Shown: piece by piece, positions 18,936 to 27,903 of the stretch
Layout of the letters: each line of letters starts with the position of its first letter
Numbering within the stretch: position 1 is the first letter of the stretch
Origin: Desulfocapsaceae bacterium
GTDB lineage: Bacteria; Desulfobacterota; Desulfobulbia; Desulfobulbales; Desulfocapsaceae
Direction: 5' to 3'
Length of the DNA stretch: 64,000 nucleotides
Assembly (NCBI GenBank): GCA_031292275.1
Contig: JARLHL010000040.1
Span: forward strand, 50,470-114,469
The notes under the pieces: model-generated
What the model saw: the letters and a program-made list of their open reading frames with translations, nothing else
Database searches by the model: none
Told to the model about the DNA's origin: nothing
Position numbers and translations under genes: made by a program

Positions 18936-21452
18936 ATGACCCTATCCAGGCCGAGATCTCCGAAAATGCTCATCATCGGTGAAACTGCCGAGTCCCGGAC
19001 CTGTATCCAGACGGCCCTTAAAGGGCATGACATATCCACGGTTCATCTTGATAATACCTCTGAATACAAACATATTATCAGAACCGTCTCCCCCGACCTG
19101 ATCATTGTCGGTCCTTTGGTATCAGAGAGGGATTGCAAGGAAATCACGACGAATGTACAGGAAATCGCACCCGATCTCCCGATCATTATCCTGACCGGCG
19201 GCCAGCGGCCTCTGGACAGAGTCCTAGCCGTGCAGAGCGGGGCCTGGGATTGCATGTCCGTCTTCGCCCAGGACCTTGTCCGGCAGACCATTCTTCAACA
19301 CCTGAAATACTCCGCGCTGGCAAGAGAAAATGCAGAACTCCGAAAGAGCGAACAGCGCTACCATTCCATCTATGAAAATCTTCAGGACGTTTATTTTGAG
19401 GCAAGTCCCGAGGGGACGATTCTGGAGATCAGTCCTTCTGTGGAAAAGGAATTTCCATACACCCGGGAGGAACTTATCGGGACGCACTCCTCCTGCCTGT
19501 ACGCCAACGAGGACGAAAGGAATTACCTCCTGCGTCACCTGCATACGGTGCGGAAGGTCAGCGATTACGAAGTGGTCTTCCAAGACAAAGACGGGTCCCC
19601 GCTCTACTGCTCCATAACGGCGGTGCTGCAGACGGACGCAGCCGGAGTTTCATGCAGGATATGCGGCAATATCCGCAACATTGCCGTCAGGAAGATGATG
19701 GAAAAGGACCTGCGGGAAAGGGAGGGTCATTATCGCAGCCTGGTGGCCAATATCCCGGTGGGAATCTGCAGGTACACCCCGGGCAGGGACGGGACCTTCA
19801 TCATGGCTAATCCGGCCACCGCATCCATGCTCGGCTATGCCTCCATAGGCGACCTGATGCGGACGAAGCCCAGTGCTCTCTACATGCATAAATCAGATCA
19901 CATCGAACTGCTGGCCAGGCTTTACAGACACGGCGAGGTGGTCTTCTCCGAGCTGCTGATACAGAAGAGAGACGGCTCACCCCTCTGGGTTGCGCTTTCG
20001 GCCTATCTGGTTAAGGGCCCAAAGGGCAGTCCGCGGTATATCGATATGCTCATTGAGGACATATCCCAGCGCAAGGAGGCGGAGGAAAAGGTGAGGCACC
20101 TGGCCTTTTTCGATGCCCTGACCGATCTTCCGAACCGGTCCATGCTCCTGCTCCATTTGAATCAGGCCATCGCCGCTGCCGCCAGAAGGTCAAGCCACGG
20201 CGGGATCATCTATGTGGATCTGGACCGGTTCAAGATCGTCAATGACTCTCTGGGCCACGACATTGGCGATATCTTCCTGCAAAAAGTAGCCGAGCGACTC
20301 AGACGAATAATCAGGGCGGAAGACACCGTTTCCAGGATAGGCAGCGACGAATTCGCCGCTCTTTTTGCAGATATCGCCCAGACGGCCCTGGATGCCGGGC
20401 AGAAACTGGCCAAGATCGGAGAGAAAATCAGAACAGCCATGACCAAGGCCTTTTTGATCGAGGGGCACGAGCTGTACATCACCGCCACCATCGGCATTGC
20501 CCTCTTTCCCAAGAATCACGAGAGTGCAGAAGAGGTATTGCGGCACGCCTCAACTGCCGCCAACCGCTGCAAAAAGCTCGAACGCAACCGGTGCATGTTC
20601 TATCTTCCCGACATGCAGGAAGCTGCAGATCAGCGCCTGATCATGGAAAAAGAACTCCGGGGAGTGCTGGACCGCAATGAGCTGCAGGTCTTTTTTCAAC
20701 CCCAGGTGGACGCCTCCGGGCTCATCATCGGTGCAGAAGCGCTGGTCCGCTGGCAGCATCCGAACCGGGGATTTATCCCTCCCATGGAATTCATCCCCAT
20801 CGCCGAAGAGACCGGACTTATCCTCCAGTTGGGCGAATGGGTCCTCTTTGAGGCCTGCCGTCTGATGACCCTCTGGAAACAGCAGGGGATTGGCGGACAT
20901 CTGCAGCATATTGCAGTCAATATCAGTCCCTGGCAGTTCCGGCAGCCGGACTTCACCGCGCGTGTCAAACGCGTTCTGGCAAAAACCGGCGTGGATCCTT
21001 CCATGCTGACCATCGAAATCACCGAAGGGGTGGCCATCAACAATCTGGAGGACACCATTGCCAAAATTCTGGAACTGAAAGAGATGCACATCAATTTTTC
21101 CATTGATGACTTCGGCACGGGCTATTCGTCATTGTCCTATCTGCACCGTCTGCCTCTGGACCAGCTGAAAATAGACCGTTCCTTTACACAGGGACTGGCC
21201 AAGGGCTCGCGTTTTGCCTCCATCGTCTCAACCATCATCATTCTGGCCGGGAATCTGGGACTGGCCGTTATTGCCGAGGGAGTCGAAACCGAAACGGAGC
21301 TGAATTTCCTCCTGGAGAACAACTGCAACACCTTCCAGGGATATTATTTCAGCAGGCCCTTGTCGCCTGCGGACTTTCAAAATCAGCTCAAGGCCTGCCG
21401 CAACCGTTCCGGGATGCATCGGCAGCCCTGGAAGTTGCCAGCCGGAAATTAA
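18936..21452 (+). CDS. Degenerate receiver-PAS-PAS-GGDEF-EAL protein
   Basis: An 838-residue c-di-GMP turnover protein. The N-terminal receiver-like domain has Gly59 where the phosphoacceptor Asp is expected (LIIVGPL) and lacks the acidic pair (LIIGETAES), so it cannot be phosphorylated conventionally. Two PAS domains follow (about 135-250, 260-375). The GGDEF domain has the altered motif GSDEF (469-473) with an RAED I-site just before; the EAL domain looks complete: EAL at 601-603, NISPWQF, EITEG, DDFGTGYSSLSYL, KIDRSF and AEGVETE. I infer a phosphodiesterase, with the GGDEF possibly regulatory. The start ATG follows AGGGAGAAAAGGGC. It is co-directional with both HDOD paralogues and almost touches the second. 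Confidence 0.9.
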   Translation: MTLSRPRSPKMLIIGETAESRTCIQTALKGHDISTVHLDNTSEYKHIIRTVSPDLIIVGPLVSERDCKEITTNVQEIAPDLPIIILTGGQRPLDRVLAVQSGAWDCMSVFAQDLVRQTILQHLKYSALARENAELRKSEQRYHSIYENLQDVYFEASPEGTILEISPSVEKEFPYTREELIGTHSSCLYANEDERNYLLRHLHTVRKVSDYEVVFQDKDGSPLYCSITAVLQTDAAGVSCRICGNIRNIAVRKMMEKDLREREGHYRSLVANIPVGICRYTPGRDGTFIMANPATASMLGYASIGDLMRTKPSALYMHKSDHIELLARLYRHGEVVFSELLIQKRDGSPLWVALSAYLVKGPKGSPRYIDMLIEDISQRKEAEEKVRHLAFFDALTDLPNRSMLLLHLNQAIAAAARRSSHGGIIYVDLDRFKIVNDSLGHDIGDIFLQKVAERLRRIIRAEDTVSRIGSDEFAALFADIAQTALDAGQKLAKIGEKIRTAMTKAFLIEGHELYITATIGIALFPKNHESAEEVLRHASTAANRCKKLERNRCMFYLPDMQEAADQRLIMEKELRGVLDRNELQVFFQPQVDASGLIIGAEALVRWQHPNRGFIPPMEFIPIAEETGLILQLGEWVLFEACRLMTLWKQQGIGGHLQHIAVNISPWQFRQPDFTARVKRVLAKTGVDPSMLTIEITEGVAINNLEDTIAKILELKEMHINFSIDDFGTGYSSLSYLHRLPLDQLKIDRSFTQGLAKGSRFASIVSTIIILAGNLGLAVIAEGVETETELNFLLENNCNTFQGYYFSRPLSPADFQNQLKACRNRSGMHRQPWKLPAGN

Positions 21453-21455
21453 ATC

Positions 21456-23324
21456 ATGAATCAAATATTCAAAAAAATGCTGACCACCAGGGAATTGCCG
21501 ACACCATCCCAGCTTGCCCTGGAGATCATGCGGCTGAGCTCAAACCCAGCAGCTTCAGTTAATGATATTGCTGATATTGTTGAAAAAGATCCCGCTCTAT
21601 CAGGAAAAATCCTCAAATACGCCAATACCGCTCTCTTTGCAGCCCCAACCCCGATTGTTTCCATCAAAAAGGCTGTCATCAGGCTGGGAACCGATGTTGT
21701 CATGGGCCTGGCCCTGGGTTTTTCTCTGCTTGCCAAGAACAGGAAGGGGCGCTGCGCGAATTTCGACTATGATGGTTTCTGGTCAGGTTCTCTGGCAACG
21801 GCAATAGCGGCCCACGATCTGGCCACGATGCAGCCTGAATACGAACCCGATGAACTTTTTGTCTGCGGCCTGCTTTCCCAGATAGGCAAACTGGCTCTGG
21901 CATGCATCTATCCTCAGAAATACAGTGAGGTCCTGGCTGGAAATCCGACAGAGTCCGAGCTTCTGCTCAGGGAAGCCAGGGAATTCAGCATCGATCATAC
22001 AGAAATCACCATAGAACTCTTCCGAGAGTGGGGGCTCCCCGAAAAATATAGCGAGGTCTGGAGCCTGCTCAAGCAGCACCCTTTCGAAGACTCCAACGCG
22101 AACGTGCTGCCTGATCTCGCCAGTCTGCTGCGGCTCTCCAGGCTCCTGGCAAAAATTTGCATAATGGAATCTCCGCTGCCGGCCGCAGAAGAACTGACCC
22201 GGCAGAATGCCATACATCACGAAGACATGGATGCCCTGCTCGGCAGAATCGTTTCCCGCTGGCAGGAGTGGAGTCTTTTCTTTGAAATCCCGGCCAGGAC
22301 CGGCCCTCCCCTGTCCGGGACGACCTCTGTCGGGGCAGAGTCCGTCCCGGACAGCCAGGAACCCTTCTGCATTCTGGCCGTCGATGATGACCCCCAGACC
22401 CTGCAGATCATGACAAGTCTTCTAAAAAATAGCGTCTCAACCATTCTGACCGCCGGAACCGGCGACGAGGCTTTGCGCCTTGCCGTTCACCATCAGCCTG
22501 ATTTGATCATCGCCAACTGGCATATGCCCGATATCGGCGGGCTTGATCTCTGCAGGATGCTCCGCAAGACCGAATTTGCCAGACATCTCTACATCATTAT
22601 CCTTACGACCAATGAATCAGATGATGAACTGGTGCAGGCCTTTGATGCCGGGGCCGATGACTATATGGGAAAACCGTTCATCCCCAAGGTCCTTGAAGCC
22701 CGCATACGAGGAGGAAGGCGTATTGTCGGATATCAGGAGAAAATGCACCAGGATCGGGCCATTATCCAGGACTATGCAGATACGCTGACCGCGGTCAACA
22801 GACGATTTCACACCCTGGCCATGACAGATCCGCTGACGGGATTGTCCAATCGGCGTCACGCCATGGAGCGACTGAAGGAAATAATAACCGCATCAAGGCA
22901 TTCGGGAAATATGTTCTCCTGTATCATGATCGACATTGACCATTTCAAAAAGATCAACGACACCTACGGCCATGACAGTGGCGACCTCGTTCTGCAAGAA
23001 ATCGCCGCCGTTTTCAGAAAAAAATCCAGGACAACCGACACGATCAGCCGAATGGGAGGCGAAGAGTTTCTGGTAATCAGCGAACAGAACAGCCTGGAGA
23101 AGGCCGTGATTTTCGCCGAACGCCTGCGTCAGCATATCGCCGATCATGAGATTGCCCTGCAGGAAACCACCATCCGGGTCACCATCAGCCTCGGGATAGC
23201 CGTCATGAGTCCCGGGATAACTGAAAGCGGCACGCTCCTGCTTTTAGCCGATCAGGCCCTCTACAAAGCCAAGGAAAAGGGACGCAACAGGGTGGAGATT
23301 GCCATGCAGCACGGTGCGGGCTGA
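21456..23324 (+). CDS. HDOD-receiver-GGDEF protein (copy 2, Asp-less receiver)
   Basis: A 622-residue paralogue of the protein at 16888, with the same domain order. The HDOD domain begins MNQIFKKMLTTRELPTPSQL. The receiver keeps the acids VDDDP and the Lys in GKPF, but the phosphoacceptor is replaced by Asn (N354 in LIIANWHMPD; copy 1 has VITDWRMPK). The GGDEF domain has intact GGEEF (534-538) and I-site RTTD (525-528), so cyclase activity is plausible without classic phosphorylation control. It starts 3 bases after the GGDEF-EAL stop, so the two must be co-transcribed and probably set opposing c-di-GMP fluxes. An Asn here could deamidate or lock one state; that is inference. Confidence 0.9.
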   Translation: MNQIFKKMLTTRELPTPSQLALEIMRLSSNPAASVNDIADIVEKDPALSGKILKYANTALFAAPTPIVSIKKAVIRLGTDVVMGLALGFSLLAKNRKGRCANFDYDGFWSGSLATAIAAHDLATMQPEYEPDELFVCGLLSQIGKLALACIYPQKYSEVLAGNPTESELLLREAREFSIDHTEITIELFREWGLPEKYSEVWSLLKQHPFEDSNANVLPDLASLLRLSRLLAKICIMESPLPAAEELTRQNAIHHEDMDALLGRIVSRWQEWSLFFEIPARTGPPLSGTTSVGAESVPDSQEPFCILAVDDDPQTLQIMTSLLKNSVSTILTAGTGDEALRLAVHHQPDLIIANWHMPDIGGLDLCRMLRKTEFARHLYIIILTTNESDDELVQAFDAGADDYMGKPFIPKVLEARIRGGRRIVGYQEKMHQDRAIIQDYADTLTAVNRRFHTLAMTDPLTGLSNRRHAMERLKEIITASRHSGNMFSCIMIDIDHFKKINDTYGHDSGDLVLQEIAAVFRKKSRTTDTISRMGGEEFLVISEQNSLEKAVIFAERLRQHIADHEIALQETTIRVTISLGIAVMSPGITESGTLLLLADQALYKAKEKGRNRVEIAMQHGAG

Positions 23325-23349
23325 GGGGCGGAGCGACCGCAAGTTGCCG

Positions 23350-26136
23350 TTATTCCGGTGTGACAAAGGTCTGAAGTTCCTGCACCAGGGCACCAACACT
23401 GACATTGAGCCGGGCCAAGAGGGTTTCGGCTCCGTCCAAGTCCCCTTCCCGGCCTTTTTTTTCCAGCGTATAGGCCAGTTCCCGCGCCTCCTCGGCAGCA
23501 AAATGACTGAGGGCTCCCTTATAGGCATGGGCAGCTTCGTGCAGGGCGGCTGCATCCTCTGCCGCCAGAGCCCTGTCTATATTCCCCAGCAGAAAGGCAC
23601 TTCTCTGCAGAAAAACCCCGGCCAATTCCTGCAGGAGGACAGCATCCCCGCCCACAAGCAGCAGAGCTTTTTCGGGATTCCAGACCAGTCCCTGGACAGG
23701 TGCAGGCTCCGGAGCCCGGACGGCATCCTCCTGCGGGGACGGCGCCTGAGGAGGATTTGCAGCAGAATCCTGTCCGGGAGCGGCTGGTAATTGCTGACCC
23801 AGCCAGGGCCGCAGACGTTTCATCAGGATCTCAGGTTTAATTGGCTTGGCAATGAAATCATCCATACCGATAGACAAGCAGTGGTCGCGGGTACTCTCCA
23901 TCGCATTGGCGGTCATCGCAACAATGGGGATCCGCGGCAGACCATACTGGGCCTCCCTTTCCCTGATGGCCTGAGTGGCATCAAATCCGCTCATTTCGGG
24001 CATCTGGATATCCATCAGGACAAGGTCATAAAAATTTTCTCCGACCATCTGCACAGCCTTGCAGCCATTCTCGGCAACATCTGTGACAAGCCCGAATTTT
24101 TTTAAAATGGCCACTCCGACCTTCTGATTGATCGGTTCATCGTCGACCAAAAGAATCCGGCCTTGCAGGTCGACTCCCGGAGCCACCCGCTCTTCCCTGC
24201 CGACAGCCTTTTCTGTCAATCCGGGAATGTTGCTGAGGACGGCGCAAAGCTGCGAAAGACGGAGGGGTTTATACATAATTGTCTGCACACCCACGGCCAG
24301 GGCCTTTTTTCGGATGCCGCCCTCGGGGCTGAGCAGGATCAGCCGTGGAGAATCCGGTCCGAATTCCCCGGTTATTGCGGCAGCAGACTGCAGGCCGTCT
24401 CCATCAGGCAGCCGATGATCAATAAAAACAGTACTGACTGGTCGGCCCTCGTCAGCCATTTTCCGGATACTGCCGACAGCTTCCTTCCCCTCGCAAACAA
24501 AGGTCTCGGCCTGGCAGGCCCGGAGATAGGCTTCGACGATCCTGCGGCTGGTGGTGTTATCACCGACCACCAGGAACCGCCGGCCCCTGGCAATATCGAT
24601 ATTGTGCTCCTCCCTGCTCCCGCCGGCTCTGATCCGCAGAGGCAAGGTAAACCAGAAGACTGAGCCCCTCCCTTCCTCACTGTCGACGCCGATCTCTCCA
24701 TTCTGCAATTCAATGAGCTGTTTACAGACGCTTAAGCCCAAGCCCGTACCGCCATATTTTCTGGCGGTCGAACCGTCGGCCTGGGTAAATTTTTGAAAGA
24801 GGTTCTTCACCGCCTCGGCAGCAATACCGATACCGGTATCCTCCACGGAGAAACGCAGCAGTTGCTCATCGGCCTGTCCTGTCACGAAAGAGACCTGCAG
24901 AAGGACCTCCCCCCTGAGGGTAAATTTGACTGCATTGCTCAGCAGATTGGTCAGTACCTGCCGCAGGCGGGTCGGGTCTCCTGTGACCCGGGAGTCGATT
25001 TCTGCAGGCATATAGCAGAGGAGATCCAGCTGCTTCATCTTCGCTGCCTCAACAAAAAGAAGGGCCACATCCTCCAGCATATCCCGAAGGTCAAAGGCAA
25101 TGGATTCAAATTCGATCCTGCCCGCCTCGATTTTGGAAAAATCAAGGATGTCATTGATAATCAGCAGGAGTGAATCGGCAGACTGGGTTGCCGTATGCAG
25201 CAGCCCCCGGTATTCTTCGTTGAGCTTGACATCCTTGAGCAGCGACAGCACACCGATGATGCCGTTCATCGGCGTGCGGATTTCATGGCTCATATTGGCC
25301 AGAAATTCACTTTTGGCCCTGGCTGCAGCCAGGGCCTCGTCGCGTTTCTGACGCAGTTGTTCGGTGCGGTCCTCCACAAGCATTTCAAGATGATGGCGAT
25401 GCTCCAGAAGTTCCGCATCCCTCTGCCTGATGACATCCAGCATGGTATTGAAGTCATCGATCAGCCCGCCGATCTCATCATCGGTGTTCTTCACCACCCT
25501 GATGCCGTAATCGCCCATCTTCGTAATCTTCCTGGCGGTCTCTGCCAGCAGGAAGACCGGACCGGTTATCAGGCGCTGGAGACGGGCTGACACGATAAAG
25601 ACCAGCAGCAGGATCAATGCCAGGCTGAACAGTAAAAGCAGCGCAGAAGCTGACAACTGGGCCGTAAGCGTGTTCAAGTTCACAAGAAAATAAAGGGTGC
25701 CGACCTGTTTCCCGTCCAGAACAATGGAGTGAAAGATATTCATTTTCAGTACCCTGTTCTGCAGAAAGAATTCAGGGCCGCTCCACGGGACCACCTCGGG
25801 AAAGGTAAGGGCGGCGGCATCGGGATTCACATAGGAGGCGATGACCGCATCGTCGGGGGAAAAGATTATGCCCCGCTCGATATCCTTATCCACCTGCAGG
25901 TTCTTCAAGATGCCCACAGCCGATTCGCGGGTCAGCGGGGTGAACGTGGGATTCCCCAGGCTGACGAGCACCTGGGCAAGGACATCCATACTGTCTGCCG
26001 TGGCATGCCGGGCCGCCTGCATCTGATTTATCGTGGAGACGATTGAGAACAGCAGCAGGGCTGCAGCCGATACGCCAAACATAAGGCAAATCAACTTTCG
26101 TCTGATGGAGAGCACTCGGAAAGAAATCGATGGCAT
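23350..26136 (-). CDS. BarA-type hybrid histidine kinase (HK-REC-REC-Hpt)
   Basis: Membrane phosphorelay kinase of 928 residues. TM1 (about 15-35), a 130-residue periplasmic sensor resembling CHASE8, TM2 (about 164-183), HAMP, HisKA with H284 in NMSHEIRTPMNG, HATPase_c (VEDTGIGI, KYGGTGLGLSV), two receivers and a C-terminal Hpt. Receiver 1 keeps D573 (VFIDHRLPDGDG), but its acidic pair is reduced to one (VVGDN); receiver 2 looks normal (LLVDDEP, D709 in VLMDIQMPEMSG). The Hpt has H870 in AHAYKGAL. The order HK-REC-REC-Hpt suggests receiver 2 feeds the Hpt. The ATG 26134-26136 is preferred over an upstream TTG with no site. It is convergent with the HDOD gene. Confidence 0.9.
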   Translation of the reverse strand: MPSISFRVLSIRRKLICLMFGVSAAALLLFSIVSTINQMQAARHATADSMDVLAQVLVSLGNPTFTPLTRESAVGILKNLQVDKDIERGIIFSPDDAVIASYVNPDAAALTFPEVVPWSGPEFFLQNRVLKMNIFHSIVLDGKQVGTLYFLVNLNTLTAQLSASALLLLFSLALILLLVFIVSARLQRLITGPVFLLAETARKITKMGDYGIRVVKNTDDEIGGLIDDFNTMLDVIRQRDAELLEHRHHLEMLVEDRTEQLRQKRDEALAAARAKSEFLANMSHEIRTPMNGIIGVLSLLKDVKLNEEYRGLLHTATQSADSLLLIINDILDFSKIEAGRIEFESIAFDLRDMLEDVALLFVEAAKMKQLDLLCYMPAEIDSRVTGDPTRLRQVLTNLLSNAVKFTLRGEVLLQVSFVTGQADEQLLRFSVEDTGIGIAAEAVKNLFQKFTQADGSTARKYGGTGLGLSVCKQLIELQNGEIGVDSEEGRGSVFWFTLPLRIRAGGSREEHNIDIARGRRFLVVGDNTTSRRIVEAYLRACQAETFVCEGKEAVGSIRKMADEGRPVSTVFIDHRLPDGDGLQSAAAITGEFGPDSPRLILLSPEGGIRKKALAVGVQTIMYKPLRLSQLCAVLSNIPGLTEKAVGREERVAPGVDLQGRILLVDDEPINQKVGVAILKKFGLVTDVAENGCKAVQMVGENFYDLVLMDIQMPEMSGFDATQAIREREAQYGLPRIPIVAMTANAMESTRDHCLSIGMDDFIAKPIKPEILMKRLRPWLGQQLPAAPGQDSAANPPQAPSPQEDAVRAPEPAPVQGLVWNPEKALLLVGGDAVLLQELAGVFLQRSAFLLGNIDRALAAEDAAALHEAAHAYKGALSHFAAEEARELAYTLEKKGREGDLDGAETLLARLNVSVGALVQELQTFVTPE

Positions 26137-26602
26137 TGTAGATGTCAGTTCTCTCAACTCTCAGCACACTGAACCGTTCAACAGCCGACCGGTATCTGAT
26201 GCTGGTTTAATAGGGACAAGAACGGTGCTCCCCTCTTTCACTGCCCACTGTGTAGAGCATCAATACTGTAATTAATTCTTTTCGGCAAGGTCTCCGTGAC
26301 TGTCTCCGGATTCTCCTCTCTTTACGGCTGTAGATCAGGATCTAGGCAGCAGGCAGCATCGGCTGGAACCATGCGTCCATGTAATTTTAGCAAGGTGCGG
26401 CAGTGCCGGGAGGCAAAGAAAAACTAAAGACCGGAGACTATCTCCAGGCTTGACAAATAAGAAATTCCTGATTTATTACAAGAGCGGTGTTATCCATTGA
26501 TGGTATTGTGATTTGCCCGCACCGATACAGCCGGGCCGGTTACCATGGAACAGTCCCGCCTAAGATAGCCAACTTTATCGACCGTGGAGGTTCTGAAAGA
26601 AA
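26137..26602. other. Intergenic region with a possible promoter
   Basis: A 466-base gap between the divergent hybrid kinase and the Dabb gene. A hairpin (GGAGA at 26432-26436 with TCTCC further on, 3-base loop) precedes TTGACA at 26450. No open frame here looks like a gene. Confidence 0.35.
26450..26478 (+). promoter_or_regulatory. Sigma-70-like promoter
   Basis: TTGACA (26450-26455, perfect -35) is followed after 17 bases by TTATTA (26473-26478), or after 18 by TATTAC. It lies about 125 bases before the Dabb gene. Confidence 0.45.
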
Positions 26603-26905
26603 ATGATCAAGCATATTGTCTGCTGGAAATTGCGAAACAGGACGAAGCCATTAGAAGAAAATGCTGACGCAGCGGCAATAAAAACGGCGCTGGAAGGCCT
26701 CCGAGGAAAAATCCCGGGGCTGTTGCATCTTGAGGTAGGTTTCGATTTCAGCGGCAAGGATACCGCTGGGGATATTGTCCTTTACTCTGAATTCGAGTCA
26801 AAAGAGGCCCTGCTGGCCTATCCGGAACATCCGGCCCATGTTGCGGTCGGTACGATAGTCAGGCCGCGGACCTGTGAAAGACGGATGATAGATTACGAAA
26901 TCTGA
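26603..26905 (+). CDS. Dabb (stress-responsive alpha/beta-barrel) domain protein
   Basis: A 100-residue protein forming a single dimeric alpha/beta ferredoxin-like barrel of the Dabb family. The family start is clear: MIKHIVCWKLRNRTK, with the conserved His-Ile/Val pattern on strand 1, then IPGLLHLEVGFDFS, and DIVLYSEFESKEALLAYPEHPAHV, which is the strongest Dabb signature. The C-terminal strand ends RMIDYEI. These proteins are small and cytosolic, and most have no known reaction. It is transcribed alone from the promoter above; GGAGG lies about 13 bases before the ATG, a little far. Confidence 0.88.
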   Translation: MIKHIVCWKLRNRTKPLEENADAAAIKTALEGLRGKIPGLLHLEVGFDFSGKDTAGDIVLYSEFESKEALLAYPEHPAHVAVGTIVRPRTCERRMIDYEI

Positions 26906-26962
26906 ATGAGAGAGCAATTTGCCGCATGAGCCCGGGGAAAGTAGAGACTCTTCGGGGGATGC

Positions 26963-26998
26963 CTGCGGGCTTGCCCTTCCCTGCGGGCTTGCCCTTCC
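26963..26998. repeat. Two tandem 18-bp repeats
   Basis: CTGCGGGCTTGCCCTTCC is present twice without a gap (26963-26980 and 26981-26998). It is in the short space between the convergent Dabb and 87-residue genes. Each unit holds an interrupted GGGC/GCCC dyad, so it may fold as a small hairpin in RNA. Confidence 0.7.
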
Positions 26999-27031
26999 AT
27001 GTTCTCTCGAAGGCCGGCCGTACAGGACGGG

Positions 27032-27295
27032 TCAGCATAGCCCCCAGCGTCCGTAGGTCGGTCCGAGAAGCTCCCATCCCCGGGCCTTACGGGCAAGAAA
27101 CCATTTTTCGAAAGCCAGATCAGCACGCGCATCGGAAAAGGGAAAGCTGAGATAGAACCTGGCCTGACCGGACCGGTCGGTCTTCCTGCTGATACGCATT
27201 GCCGGTGTCTTTGATTTTGCCTGGGCCAGGCACTCCTGCACCTCGTCGATATCGGTAAGAGGGACCGTCAGATTAAAAGAATATTCCTGTTCCAT
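27032..27295 (-). CDS. Small protein of unknown function (87 aa)
   Basis: Not recognised. An 87-residue soluble protein, MEQEYSFNLTVPLTDIDEVQ then a basic middle (AMRISRKTDRSGQARFYLSF) and an aromatic-rich end (WELLGPTYGRWGL). The alternating strand-helix-strand pattern could be a small alpha/beta sandwich. GAGGAGCGACG before the ATG is a good ribosome site, which makes it a likely real gene. It is third of a minus-strand run after the ribbon-helix-helix-like gene and the macrodomain gene, with 15 bases separating it from the latter, so an operon is likely. Confidence 0.6.
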   Translation of the reverse strand: MEQEYSFNLTVPLTDIDEVQECLAQAKSKTPAMRISRKTDRSGQARFYLSFPFSDARADLAFEKWFLARKARGWELLGPTYGRWGLC

Positions 27296-27310
27296 CGTCG
27301 CTCCTCACGT

Positions 27311-27844
27311 TTACGGTTTTATGCCCGCCTTCCTCTCTGACACCTGCAAAGCAACACGCATCTCTTCTTCCAGGGCATCTGAAAAACAGGCAAAAATGAC
27401 TTGGCTCATTGTGGTGTCCCCTGCAAGAACGTTGACGACCTCAGCCGTTGCTATGGCACAGGCCTGGGCCGCAGGATAGCCGTAGACACCGCAGCTGATG
27501 GCCGGAAAGGCGATGGTGGTGAGGCTATGGGCCAGGGCACAGGCCAGACTCTGTCTGTAGCAGGAGGCCAGGAGTGCAGGCTCATTCTGCTGTCCTCCCC
27601 GCCAGATTGGCCCAACGGTATGAATCACGTACCGGGCAGCAAGATCATAGCCCGCAGTCATCTTTGCCTGGCCGGTAGCACAGCCGTGGAGCGTTCTGCA
27701 TTCCGCAAGCAGACCCGGCCCAGCGGCCCGATGGATGGCACCGTCTACCCCGCCCCCTCCCAGAAGGGAATTATTTGCAGCATTGACAATGGCATCAACA
27801 TGCAAGGTCGTAATATCGGCCTTCACTATTCTGATCCGCGACAT
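27311..27844 (-). CDS. Macrodomain (ADP-ribose / O-acetyl-ADP-ribose hydrolase type)
   Basis: A 177-residue MacroD/YmdB-type macrodomain that binds ADP-ribose and often removes it from proteins or hydrolyses O-acetyl-ADP-ribose. Key motifs are near complete: [20 protein letters not shown] (the NAAN loop and [10 protein letters not shown] phosphate loop), [22 protein letters not shown], and the second loop [12 protein letters not shown]. Catalytic-type Asn and Asp of the MacroD class are kept. Strong ribosome site (AGGAGGGGAGAGGG). It sits between a ribbon-helix-helix-like regulator and an 87-residue gene, on one strand. I cannot tell whether its substrate is protein, RNA or free metabolite. 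Confidence 0.93.
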   Translation of the reverse strand: MSRIRIVKADITTLHVDAIVNAANNSLLGGGGVDGAIHRAAGPGLLAECRTLHGCATGQAKMTAGYDLAARYVIHTVGPIWRGGQQNEPALLASCYRQSLACALAHSLTTIAFPAISCGVYGYPAAQACAIATAEVVNVLAGDTTMSQVIFACFSDALEEEMRVALQVSERKAGIKP

Positions 27845-27903
27845 ACCCTCTCCCCTCCTTCCCGCTGCTCCGACTGTTCATCGGCAACCACCAGGCCTCC
27901 GGC

